Below, one piece after another: positions 16,298 through 27,582 of a stretch of 54,606 nucleotides of DNA (position 1 is its first letter; each line of letters opens with the position of its first letter). A program made the position numbers and the translations under genes. The stretch is from Prevotella sp. (GTDB lineage: Bacteria > Bacteroidota > Bacteroidia > Bacteroidales > Bacteroidaceae). The notes beneath the pieces were generated by a model, which did not search any database, had not been told where the DNA came from, and was given only the letters and a program-made list of their open reading frames with translations. The stretch lies in the NCBI GenBank assembly GCA_017400455.1, contig JAFPTC010000132.1, positions 1-54,606 of the forward strand, read 5' to 3'.

Positions 16298-16498
16298 ATG
16301 AGGAGGTTTTTTTTGTTTTTGTTGTTCTGCATGTCTGCATCGGCCGTGCTGGCACAGTCGTACAAGCTCGTTATCAACAAGACCGACGGGCAGACGCTGG
16401 AGCTCAACACCAGCGACGTGAAGGAGATTCAGGTGGTGGCGGCAGACGGCATGCGCAGCCTCACCGTCAGCGATTTGACGAACAGCGGGTGTATCTAA
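16298..16498 (+). CDS. Small secreted protein of 66 residues
   Basis: The ATG at 16298 follows a strong promoter and opens with the signal peptide RRFFLFLLFCMSASAVLAQ. The mature 47 residues (YKLVINKTDGQTLELNTSDV, then KEIQVV) resemble the first beta-strands seen at the front of larger Prevotella surface proteins (KTDG followed by a DVKEI-type strand), and the frame then stops at 16498. It is therefore either a genuine mini-protein or the stub of a truncated larger gene. era starts 46 bases later with no clear promoter, so it may be co-transcribed. Confidence 0.6.
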   Translation: MRRFFLFLLFCMSASAVLAQSYKLVINKTDGQTLELNTSDVKEIQVVAADGMRSLTVSDLTNSGCI

Positions 16499-16544
16499 GC
16501 TGGTGTATGGTGGAACCGTACTTTCATTAGAAGAACTAAAATAA

Positions 16545-17441
16545 ATGAACAATCACAAGGCAGGATTCGTAAACATCGTTGGAAATCCCAACGTAGGCAA
16601 GAGTACGCTCATGAACCAACTGGTTGGTGAGCGTATTTCCATTGCCACCTTCAAGGCGCAAACCACGCGCCATCGCATCATGGGCATCGTCAACACGCCC
16701 GACATGCAAATCGTGTTCAGCGACACGCCTGGCGTGCTGAAACCCAACTACAAGCTGCAGGAGTCGATGCTGGCGTTCTCTGAGAGTGCACTGCAGGACG
16801 CCGACGTGCTGCTCTACGTCACCGACGTGGTGGAGAACCCCGAGAAGAACATGGACTTCCTGGAGAAGGTGCAGAAGATGGACATTCCCGTCATTCTGCT
16901 CATCAACAAGATAGACGAGCTGAAGACCTCCCCAGGGGAGGCTCTTGCCGCCATCGTCGACCGCTGGCATCAGCTGCTGCCCAACGCTGAGATACTGCCC
17001 ATCTCGGCAAAGAACAAGTTTGGCACTGACCTGCTGCTCAAGCGCATCCGGGAGCTGCTGCCCGAGAGTCCCGCCTTCTTCGACAAAGACCAGCTCACCG
17101 ACAAGCCCGCCCGCTTCTTCGTCTCGGAGATTATCCGCGAGAAGATTCTGCTCTACTACGACAAGGAGATACCCTACAGCGTGGAGGTCGTCGTCGAGCG
17201 CTTCAAGGAAGACGAGCGCCAAATCCACATCAATGCCGTCATCTACGTCGAGCGCGACTCGCAGAAGGGCATCATCATCGGCCATCAGGGCGTGGCCCTG
17301 AAAAAGGTGTGCACCGAAGCCCGCAAGGCGCTGGAGAAGTTCTTCGACAAGCACATCTACCTGGAAGTTTTCGTCAAGGTGGACAAGGACTGGCGCTCGT
17401 CGAAGAAAGAACTCGACAACTTCGGCTACAACCCCGAATAG
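16545..17441 (+). CDS. era: GTPase Era
   Basis: A 298-residue ribosome-assembly GTPase that binds the 3' end of 16S rRNA. The G1 loop GNPNVGKST spans residues 13-21; TTRHRIMGI is the switch region, DTPGV is G3 and INKID is G4. The C-terminal KH domain includes IIIGHQGVALKKV, the RNA-binding GxxG-type loop. The length is standard. A perfect terminator hairpin lies at 17476-17503. Confidence 0.97.
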   Translation: MNNHKAGFVNIVGNPNVGKSTLMNQLVGERISIATFKAQTTRHRIMGIVNTPDMQIVFSDTPGVLKPNYKLQESMLAFSESALQDADVLLYVTDVVENPEKNMDFLEKVQKMDIPVILLINKIDELKTSPGEALAAIVDRWHQLLPNAEILPISAKNKFGTDLLLKRIRELLPESPAFFDKDQLTDKPARFFVSEIIREKILLYYDKEIPYSVEVVVERFKEDERQIHINAVIYVERDSQKGIIIGHQGVALKKVCTEARKALEKFFDKHIYLEVFVKVDKDWRSSKKELDNFGYNPE

Positions 17442-17475
17442 GGCCGTGGCAAAAAATTCTTTTCACAAAAAAACT

Positions 17476-17503
17476 AAAAAAGTTCGGAGTTCCGAACTTT
17501 TTT
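17476..17503 (+). terminator. Terminator after era
   Basis: AAAAAAGTTCGGA and TCCGAACTTTTTT form a near-perfect palindrome ending in a T-tract. The clpP promoter begins 3 bases later. Confidence 0.8.
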
Positions 17504-17505
17504 AT

Positions 17506-17513
17506 TAATTTTG
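17506..17513 (+). promoter_or_regulatory. -7 promoter element of clpP-clpX-recQ
   Basis: TAATTTTG fits the consensus and lies 30 bases before the clpP ATG. Confidence 0.55.
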
Positions 17514-17543
17514 TATCTGCTTTAGCAAAGAAGAACTCAAATT

Positions 17544-18236
17544 ATGAACGATTTCAGAAAATATGCTACACAGCATCTGGGCATGAACGGCCTGGTGCTG
17601 GACGACGTGATGCGCTCGGCCAATGCCACTCTGCTTGCAGAGAAGGCTCAGGCACAGTATCTTAACCCCTACATCCTGGAGGAGCGCCAGCTGAACGTGA
17701 CGCAGATGGATGTGTTCAGCCGTCTGATGATGGACCGCATCATCTTCCTTGGAACACAGATCGACGACTACACTGCCAATACGCTCCAGGCGCAGTTGCT
17801 CTATCTCGACTCGGCCGACCCGGGTAAAGACATCTCTATCTATATCAACTCGCCGGGCGGCAGCGTCCACGCCGGACTGGGCATCTACGACACCATGCAG
17901 TTCATTTCGAGCGACGTGGCCACCATCTGCACGGGCATGGCCGCCTCGATGGCCGCCGTCTTGCTGGTGGCCGGTCAGGAGGGCAAGCGCTCGGCACTGC
18001 CCCACAGCCGCGTGATGATTCACCAGCCCTTAGGCGGCGTGCAGGGACAGGCCAGCGACATGGAGATTGAGGTGCGCGAGATTCAGAAACTGAAGAAGGA
18101 ACTCTACACCATCATCGCCGACCACTCGCATACCGACTTCGACAAGGTGTGGGCCGACAGCGACCGCAACTACTGGATGACGGCCGAGGAGGCAAAGGCG
18201 TATGGGATGATTGACCAGGTGTTGACGAAGAAGTGA
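17544..18236 (+). CDS. clpP: ATP-dependent Clp protease proteolytic subunit
   Basis: A 230-residue serine peptidase forming the barrel that degrades substrates unfolded by ClpX. The catalytic Ser135 is in GMAASMAAVLL, His160 in SRVMIHQPLGG and Asp207 (by spacing) in ADSDRNYW. INSPGGSVHAG forms the oxyanion region. The N-terminus is about 35 residues longer than in E. coli ClpP. It is followed by a heptamer array and clpX; the three genes clpP-clpX-recQ share one strand without internal terminators. Confidence 0.97.
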   Translation: MNDFRKYATQHLGMNGLVLDDVMRSANATLLAEKAQAQYLNPYILEERQLNVTQMDVFSRLMMDRIIFLGTQIDDYTANTLQAQLLYLDSADPGKDISIYINSPGGSVHAGLGIYDTMQFISSDVATICTGMAASMAAVLLVAGQEGKRSALPHSRVMIHQPLGGVQGQASDMEIEVREIQKLKKELYTIIADHSHTDFDKVWADSDRNYWMTAEEAKAYGMIDQVLTKK

Positions 18237-18295
18237 TAAGTGAGGAGTGATAAGTGATAAGTGATAAGTGATAAGCGAGGAGTGAGAAGTGAAGA
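18233..18295. repeat. GTGATAA heptamer array between clpP and clpX
   Basis: Nine consecutive 7-base units (GTGATAA, GTGAGGA, GTGATAA x4, GCGAGGA, GTGAGAA, GTGAAGA) run from the clpP stop through the clpX start codon. The clpX GTG is the first codon of the last unit. Confidence 0.85.
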
Positions 18296-19509
18296 AACAA
18301 TGTAATTTCTGCGGACGCAGCGAGCGGGAAGTGAAACTGCTCATCACGGGAGTGAATGGCTACATCTGTGAAGACTGTGCCAAGCAGGCATACCAGATAG
18401 TGAAGGAGTCGGGCTTCGACGACCAGCCGCAAAAGGACGACAACGAGAAGTTCGCCAAGCTGACGGTGCCCAAGCCCAAGGAGATAAAGGACTATCTGGA
18501 CCAGTACATCATTGGCCAGGACGAGGCCAAGCGCTTCCTGTCAGTGGCCGTGTATAACCACTACAAGCGCCTGCAACAGCCCAAGGACGAGAAGGACGGC
18601 GTGGAGATAGAGAAGTCGAACATCATCATGGTGGGCCCCACCGGCACAGGCAAGACGCTCATGGCCCGCACCATAGCCAAGCTGCTCGACGTGCCCTTCA
18701 CCATCGTCGACGCCACCGTCTTCACCGAGGCCGGCTATGTGGGCGAGGATGTGGAAAGCATACTGACCCGCCTGCTACAGGTGGCCGACTATAAGGTAGA
18801 TGCCACCGAGCGGGGCATCGTCTTCATCGACGAGATTGACAAGATAGCCCGCAAGGCCGACAATCCCAGCATCACACGTGACGTCAGTGGCGAGGGCGTG
18901 CAGCAGGGACTGCTGAAGCTGCTGGAGGGAACGGTGGTGAACGTGCCGCCCAAGGGCGGACGCAAGCATCCCGACCAGGATTATATACACGTCGACACCC
19001 GCAACATCCTGTTCATCTGCGGCGGAGCCTTCGACGGCATTGAGCGCAAGATTGCCCAGCGCCTGAACACCCACACTGTGGGCTACAACTCCGTGCAGAA
19101 TGTCAGGAAGATTGACAAGGACGACCTGATGAAATATGTGCAGCCGCAAGACCTGAAGTCCTTCGGCCTCATTCCCGAAATCATTGGCCGCCTGCCCATC
19201 CTCACCTATCTGAACCAGCTGGACCGGCCGGCCCTGAGACGCATACTGGTGGAGCCGAAAAACTCCATTGTCAAGCAGTATATCAAGCTGTTCAAGATGG
19301 ACGGCATCGAGCTGACCTTCACCGAGGAAGCGCTGGAAACCATCGTCGACAAGGCGGTGGAATACAAGCTCGGCGCCCGAGGACTGCGCTCCATCGTAGA
19401 GAGCGTGATGATGGACGCCATGTTCGACCTGCCATCGAAGAAAGTAAAGAAATTTGAAGTCACCGCAGACTATGTAAAACAACAAATAGACAATTCCCAT
19501 TTGGAATAA
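18289..19509 (+). CDS. clpX: ATP-dependent Clp protease ATP-binding subunit ClpX
   Basis: A 406-residue AAA+ unfoldase that feeds substrates into ClpP. The zinc-binding domain has Cys5, Cys8, Cys27 and Cys30 (CNFCGRSE and CEDC). Walker A is GPTGTGKT (116-123) and Walker B is [11 protein letters not shown]. The pore loop AGYVGED and sensor regions are present. The start must be the GTG at 18289: the next upstream in-frame triplets include TGA at 18283. That GTG is part of the heptamer array, which leaves no Shine-Dalgarno site. Confidence 0.97.
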   Translation: MKKQCNFCGRSEREVKLLITGVNGYICEDCAKQAYQIVKESGFDDQPQKDDNEKFAKLTVPKPKEIKDYLDQYIIGQDEAKRFLSVAVYNHYKRLQQPKDEKDGVEIEKSNIIMVGPTGTGKTLMARTIAKLLDVPFTIVDATVFTEAGYVGEDVESILTRLLQVADYKVDATERGIVFIDEIDKIARKADNPSITRDVSGEGVQQGLLKLLEGTVVNVPPKGGRKHPDQDYIHVDTRNILFICGGAFDGIERKIAQRLNTHTVGYNSVQNVRKIDKDDLMKYVQPQDLKSFGLIPEIIGRLPILTYLNQLDRPALRRILVEPKNSIVKQYIKLFKMDGIELTFTEEALETIVDKAVEYKLGARGLRSIVESVMMDAMFDLPSKKVKKFEVTADYVKQQIDNSHLE

Positions 19510-19525
19510 GACAAGCCTAAAGCCT

Positions 19526-21712
<2,187 letters not shown>

Positions 21713-21765
21713 TAGACCTCCAGTCCGCATGGGATGAAGCACCTGCTCTCCTTCCTGCTGTTCCT

Positions 21766-21945
21766 GACTATCATTGGTATCGACAAGATAAAGGTGGGCT
21801 ATGGTCACAAAAGCATGGACGCAGTTATGTTACAAATGTAGATGGGGCTAACCATCTGATTAAGAATCCTACCAAAGCAAACCACAATTATGGCAAAAGA
21901 ATTAATTATAAAGATGGAGGAGTATTATTATGGGTAAGAAAGTAA
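21766..21945 (+). pseudogene. Polymorphic-toxin C-terminal tail remnant, copy 1
   Basis: A 59-residue open stretch without its own start, beginning DYHWYRQDKGGLWSQKHGRS and ending DGGVLLWVRK. The WYRQD, WSQKHG and VTNVDGANHLI pattern resembles the end of polymorphic toxins I recall from Bacteroidetes (WYRQD-WSHKPG-VTNVD), so this looks like the last part of a lost toxin gene fused behind recQ. Its final 73 bases (21874-21946) match 23124-23196 with two mismatches. Codon use is more AT-rich than recQ. A competing 35-codon frame (21734-21841) is less convincing. Confidence 0.6.
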
Positions 21946-21946
21946 T
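21874..21946 (+). repeat. 73-base toxin-tail repeat, copy 1
   Basis: It matches 23124-23196 with two mismatches (positions 22 and 49 of the repeat). The identity stops precisely at AGTAAT, right after the toxin stop codon and the first codons of the following gene. Confidence 0.85.
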
Positions 21947-21990
21947 TTAACTACATCCATTATAATTATTAACAGTAAACTTATCACGAC

Positions 21991-22665
21991 ATGAAAAGAA
22001 AGAAATATATTTCCTATGATCAAAGTATCATTGCCCTATTGGCCGAATACGGTTTTAGGAAGAAGAATAAGGATTTTTTCATCAGAGATATTAGTTTAGA
22101 TGTTTCTCAGGAAATCTCCTTCGGCCATTCTACCCAAGGTCAGGCACACGCCAAATACTATGCTATAAGAATTGCCATATTACTTCCAAAAGTATTAGAG
22201 CTCGCACAGAAACAAAATATTTTTATGCCCCTTACTGCCTTTTACACCTGCAATATAGGCGAACTAATGCCTAAACGCCAATATTTAGAGTGGTTTGTTA
22301 GTGAAGATACAGATGAGAAATACGACAAAAAAGTAGTTGAATCCATGCTTTTTCATATAAAGAAATATGCTATTCCTTTTTTAGATAAGTATAGCACACC
22401 AATGACTATAGTTAATGGAATAAAGAGTCGTGCGTATCCTAACCGCTATGGTGACAATTACCAAGCTTGTATCGCACTGTTTTTATATGGGGAAAAAGAG
22501 GACTTCGAATGGTTTGTAGAACAGAGAAGCTATGAGATTCAATTTAATGAATACGAAACGGAAGGACACTGGGACTACAAACATACGAAGGAACCCATAA
22601 AAAGGGGCTGTAGGGAGTTCCTCGAATGCGCAAATAAATTATCTTTGTTACTTAAAGAAAAATAA
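21991..22665 (+). CDS. Putative immunity protein (AT-rich), family not recognised
   Basis: A 224-residue cytoplasmic protein with no signal peptide or membrane segment. Base composition is clearly more AT-rich than the flanking recQ and guaB. It starts at MKRKKYISYDQSI and is followed by an unassigned mixed helix/strand sequence with many aromatic and charged residues. I do not recognise the family. It lies 45 bases after a toxin C-terminal tail in the same direction, which is the position of immunity genes in polymorphic toxin loci. The immunity assignment is therefore from context only; a stand-alone accessory gene of foreign origin is the alternative. Confidence 0.6.
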   Translation: MKRKKYISYDQSIIALLAEYGFRKKNKDFFIRDISLDVSQEISFGHSTQGQAHAKYYAIRIAILLPKVLELAQKQNIFMPLTAFYTCNIGELMPKRQYLEWFVSEDTDEKYDKKVVESMLFHIKKYAIPFLDKYSTPMTIVNGIKSRAYPNRYGDNYQACIALFLYGEKEDFEWFVEQRSYEIQFNEYETEGHWDYKHTKEPIKRGCREFLECANKLSLLLKEK

Positions 22666-22763
22666 ATACATAGTAGAGAGTAGAAGAAGGTCAACCATTA
22701 CTAATCCATAAAAAAAAGAGTAAATATCCCAATCTTTTCCCTGACCGTTTGGAAATTTAGTTG

Positions 22764-22771
22764 TACATTTG
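22764..22771 (+). promoter_or_regulatory. -7 promoter element before the Rhs fragment
   Basis: TACATTTG lies only 4 bases before the ATG at 22776, so any transcript from it would be nearly leaderless. No -33 element is evident. Confidence 0.4.
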
Positions 22772-22775
22772 CATA

Positions 22776-23195
22776 ATGAGACATATAATACTGTCATTTG
22801 TCCTACTGTTCCCAGCTTTCTGTCATTCGCGGTCGGCGATAGAAGACTACGACAACTGGGCCGCAATGACGCTGGACTACGGCCCTGACGGCAACCGTTG
22901 GGAAACCTCCGAAGGCTACTTCTTCGGTGACTATGAGGAGCGCTTCACCGGCAATGGAAGCTCGCAGCATACCTCCTACACCTACCTGGACGGCGGCGTA
23001 CTCTGCGTCACCAGCCCCACAGGCGCCCGCCAGTTCTACTACATGCAGCAGGACCATCTGGGCAGCATCTTCGAGATTGTCGATGCCGGGGGCAGTTCGG
23101 TCTTCACGGCCAGCTACGACTCAAAAGCAAACCACAATTATGGCCAAAGAATTAATTATAAAGATGGAGGAATATTATTATGGGTAAGAAAGTAA
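22776..23195 (+). pseudogene. Internally deleted Rhs-type toxin gene with toxin tail
   Basis: A 139-residue frame. A signal peptide (RHIILSFVLLFPAFCHS) is followed by the end of an Rhs/YD core: LDYGPDGNRWETSEG, YTYLDGGVL, then QQDHLGSIFEIVD and FTASYD. In full-length proteins the core would continue with a WG-rich segment and end at GRLYDP and RFLSPDN before the toxin. Here it jumps straight from ASYD to the last 24 residues of a toxin (KANHNYGQRINYKDGG onward). It looks like a deletion product joining core and tail, unlikely to be an active toxin. The immunity-type gene behind overlaps its last 16 bases. Confidence 0.7.
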
Positions 23196-23196
23196 T
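23124..23196 (+). repeat. 73-base toxin-tail repeat, copy 2
   Basis: Second copy of 21874-21946, encoding the same last 23 residues of a toxin. In this copy the embedded ATG (23180) opens a long gene; in copy 1 the same ATG meets a stop after six codons. Confidence 0.85.
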
Positions 23197-23701
23197 ATGT
23201 CTATTTATTTGTTTTTTGGTAATAATGTATTCTTTTGGACAAGATATGTATACGGACAGAATAAAGTGGGAGGAACATGTAGAAACTATTACATGCTCAG
23301 ATTCGAGTGACATTGTTTCAAAAATTCAACAAGAATGTACACATGAGTTGATTTTTCATAAAAAGTTGTTAACCATTGGTGACAAATCTTTTTATTGTGT
23401 CTTTGTTCCCATCGGTTCTGGTATTCCAAGATGGTTAATCTCCGTTTACTTGAAAAAAAAGGATAAATGGAATTTAGTCGCAAGGGGAACCGTAGTAAGA
23501 AATGTATTAGCCCTTACCGCACGAATTAATTCTAATAACGATAAAATTTTGTTTTATACAGATAATTGTATTGTTAGCAAGACGGCTGTAAAAGTGAAAG
23601 AAGAAGTGGAGGAAATTGGAGAGTTGTCGCTTTCTAAAATCATCAGGAAAATCAGATGTGACAATAAAGAAAAGGAATTTTCTGGCAAGAATGAACGGTA
23701 A
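23180..23701 (+). CDS. Putative secreted immunity protein, family not recognised
   Basis: A 173-residue AT-rich gene. It begins inside the toxin tail (ATG at 23180, 16 bases before the end of the upstream frame), the tight overlap typical of toxin-immunity pairs. The N-terminus GKKVICLFICFLVIMYSFGQ is a signal peptide, so the protein should act in the periplasm. The rest shows alternating strands (FYCVFVPIGSG, RWLISVYLKKKDKW, LVARGTVV) and a basic end, with no family I recognise. Immunity is inferred from overlap and position. Confidence 0.65.
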   Translation: MGKKVICLFICFLVIMYSFGQDMYTDRIKWEEHVETITCSDSSDIVSKIQQECTHELIFHKKLLTIGDKSFYCVFVPIGSGIPRWLISVYLKKKDKWNLVARGTVVRNVLALTARINSNNDKILFYTDNCIVSKTAVKVKEEVEEIGELSLSKIIRKIRCDNKEKEFSGKNER

Positions 23702-23746
23702 ATTATAATTTAAAGAAAACAAACCTATGGCAGCTGATTTGTAGTG

Positions 23747-24051
23747 CTTGCACCTCTTGCACCACGGCTGATTCACAGGGGGTTAGCTCTATATGAGCTT
23801 GCACCTTTGGCTGCACCGGCCATGAGCCTTGCCTGCACTTAGGTGCAACCAATGGTGCAAGCTCGAAAGCAGGCGATGGAACATAGAGAATAGTTTTCTA
23901 TATGTTCCAAAACCGATAACTCGGCCTCCCAGCAGAAAAACTCGGCCTCCCAGCAGAAAAAGTCAATGACTTTTTTTGCTGGGAAGCCTCCCCGTGAAAG
24001 GACTGACTATCCATTTCTTCGGGGTGGTGCAGGTAGGTGCAAGCGGTGCAA
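23747..24051. repeat. TTGCACC-bounded composite repeat element, copy 2
   Basis: This occupies most of the gene-free stretch 23702-24219. The left end is cttgcacctcttgcacc (23747-23763). An inner inverted pair, gcttgcacc (23797-23805) with ggtgcaagc (23854-23862), can form a hairpin. The right end holds ggtgcaggtaggtgcaagc and a further ggtgcaa (24026-24051). A CACGTG-family variant block sits inside. The layout parallels 5094-5374. Confidence 0.6.
23919..23998. repeat. Variant palindrome block of the 43-base family
   Basis: A 21-base unit beginning CTCGGCCTCCCAGCAG is tandemly repeated, then AAAAAGTCAATGACTTTTT (23957-23975) forms a palindrome, followed by GCTGGGAAGCCTCCCCGTGA. The flanks match the CACGTG family, but the palindrome core differs. 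Confidence 0.55.
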
Positions 24052-24138
24052 TTACTATGTGCAAACAAGTAAAAGTAAAAAAATAAGTCGGTATTGTTTT
24101 GTTTTCCTGTCATTGTGTTAAAAAAGGACAAGGCGTGA

Positions 24139-25701
<1,563 letters not shown>

Positions 25702-25787
25702 GGTCGTTAGGACTAAATAAAAAATATAAAATATAAAATAAAAAACTTGGCTGAGATAAATAACTAAATAATATAATAAAAACAATA

Positions 25788-26147
25788 GTGGTTGATAATA
25801 ATGTTTTGGCAGAGAAGACGCTGAACTTTGCTGTTCGTGTGGTTAAGTGTTGCCATTATTTGCAGGAGGAAAAGAAAGACTATATCATGTCAAATCAGTT
25901 ATTGCGGAGTGGTACAAGCATAGGAGCTAATGTTCATGAAGCAATATATGCTCAGAGCAAAGCTGACTTTATTAGTAAGTTAGGCATTGCTCTTAAAGAA
26001 GCAAGTGAGACGTCCTTCTGGTTGGTATTGCTATACAGAACTGATTATTTGGAAGAAAGAGTTTATTTGTCTTTGAAGTCAGACATAGATGAAATTATAA
26101 GAATAACTGTATCATCAATCAAAACAACAAGAAAAAATGAAAAATAG
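25788..26147 (+). CDS. Four-helix-bundle protein (23S rRNA intervening-sequence protein family)
   Basis: A 119-residue, AT-rich, all-helical protein starting at a GTG. QLLRSGTSIGANVHEA and FISKLGIALKEASETSFWL are the signature segments of the small four-helix bundle family first seen within 23S rRNA intervening sequences and related to the Avd proteins of diversity-generating retroelements. No rRNA or reverse transcriptase is nearby. It overlaps the start of the next gene by 11 bases (26137-26147), so it is co-translated with the chaperone genes. Its base composition suggests recent arrival. Function unknown. Confidence 0.88.
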   Translation: MVDNNVLAEKTLNFAVRVVKCCHYLQEEKKDYIMSNQLLRSGTSIGANVHEAIYAQSKADFISKLGIALKEASETSFWLVLLYRTDYLEERVYLSLKSDIDEIIRITVSSIKTTRKNEK

Positions 26148-27582
26148 AAGGAAGATCAAGCCGACAAGTTTGTTATTTATTATTTTTTCTTTATTCTTTA
26201 GCCGCGCAGCGGCGCAGTCCGACCCTGTAGTGATGACTGTCAACGGTGTGGACGTGCCGCGCTCGGAGTTTGAGTATTCCTACAACAAGAATAATTCCGA
26301 GGGCGTGATCGACAAGAAAAGCGTCGAGGAATATGTAGACCTGTTCATCAACTACAAGCTGAAGGTGCAGGCCGCCCTGGATGCCCGCTACGACACACTG
26401 ACGTCGTTTAAGAAAGAGTTTGCCCAGTATCGCGACCAGCAGGTGCTGCCCATGATGGTGACCGACGCCGACATGGATGCCGAGGCCAAGAAGATTTACG
26501 ACGAGACGGTGAAGCGCATCGGCCCCGACGGTCTGATAAAGACGGCCCACATCCTGATGCGCGCCGACCAGCAGGCCCCGCAGGCCGAATGGGACAAGGC
26601 CAAGGTGCGCATCGACTCCATCTACCAGGCGCTGAAAAACGGTGCCGACTTTGCCGAGCTGGCCACCCGCCTGTCGCAGGACCCCGGCTCAGCCCGTCAG
26701 GGTGGCGAGCTGCCCTTTGCCCAGCACGGACAGTTTGTGAAGGAGTTTGAGGACGCCGCCTTTGCCCTGCAGCCCGGCCAGATGTCGGAAGTGGTGAAGT
26801 CGCCCTTCGGCTATCACATCATCCTCATGAAAGAGCGGAAGCAGCTGGAGCCCTTCGACTATCACCACGAAGCCATACTGAAGTTCATGGAGCAGCGCAA
26901 CATGCGCGAGCAGATAGCCAAGCAGAAGGTGGAGCAGATGGCCAAGGACAGCAAGGACCAGCTGACCGTGGCCAAGATCATGGAGCAGAAGGCTTCCGAC
27001 TTCTCGGCCAAGGACACGGACCTGCGCTACCTCATCCAGGAATATCACGACGGACTGCTGCTCTATGAAATCAGCAACAACCTCGTCTGGGACAAGGCCA
27101 CGCGGGACGACGCCGGGCTGGCACAGTATTTCAAGAAGCACAAGAAGAACTATGCCTGGGACAAGCCCCGCTTCAAGGGCATTGCCTACCACGTGAAGGA
27201 CCAGGCCGACGTGAAGGCCGTGCGCAACTGCGTGAAGAAGCTGCCGTTCGACCAGTGGGCCGAGGCCCTGCGCACCACGTTCAACGGCGACTCCGTTATA
27301 CGCATCCGCGTGGAGAAAGGCATCTTCCGTGAGGGCGACAACGCCTATATAGACAGCGTGGTGTTCAAGAAGGACACCGCCGCCACCCACCTGAAGGACT
27401 ATCCCATCAACGCCCATTACGGCAAGGTGCTGAAGAAAGGCCCCGAGGACTATACCGACGTGCGCGGACTGGTGGTGGCCGACTATCAGGAGCAGCTGGA
27501 ACGCGAGTGGGTGGCCGACCTGCGCCGTAAATACGCCTTCAAAGTTAACGATGACGTCCTAAAGACCGTAAATAATCACTAA
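26137..27582 (+). CDS. Periplasmic parvulin-type peptidyl-prolyl isomerase
   Basis: A 481-residue exported foldase of the SurA/PpiC type. The signal peptide SLLFIIFSLFFSRAAAQ is followed by an N-terminal helical region, then one parvulin domain: KTAHILMRADQQAP, then DFAELATRLSQDPGSARQGG and FGYHIILM at about residues 135-230. A second half of mixed sequence follows. It overlaps the four-helix-bundle gene in front. The next gene, a SurA-like protein, starts at the last base of its stop codon (27582). The two presumably assist outer-membrane protein folding. Confidence 0.92.
   Translation: MKNRRKIKPTSLLFIIFSLFFSRAAAQSDPVVMTVNGVDVPRSEFEYSYNKNNSEGVIDKKSVEEYVDLFINYKLKVQAALDARYDTLTSFKKEFAQYRDQQVLPMMVTDADMDAEAKKIYDETVKRIGPDGLIKTAHILMRADQQAPQAEWDKAKVRIDSIYQALKNGADFAELATRLSQDPGSARQGGELPFAQHGQFVKEFEDAAFALQPGQMSEVVKSPFGYHIILMKERKQLEPFDYHHEAILKFMEQRNMREQIAKQKVEQMAKDSKDQLTVAKIMEQKASDFSAKDTDLRYLIQEYHDGLLLYEISNNLVWDKATRDDAGLAQYFKKHKKNYAWDKPRFKGIAYHVKDQADVKAVRNCVKKLPFDQWAEALRTTFNGDSVIRIRVEKGIFREGDNAYIDSVVFKKDTAATHLKDYPINAHYGKVLKKGPEDYTDVRGLVVADYQEQLEREWVADLRRKYAFKVNDDVLKTVNNH

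Noticed and set aside
21734-21841. A 35-codon frame after recQ starting MKHLLSFLLFLTIIG
   Set aside because: It overlaps the toxin-tail frame in another phase. The tail frame has recognisable WYRQD/VTNVD segments and a duplicated end, so the small frame is probably chance.
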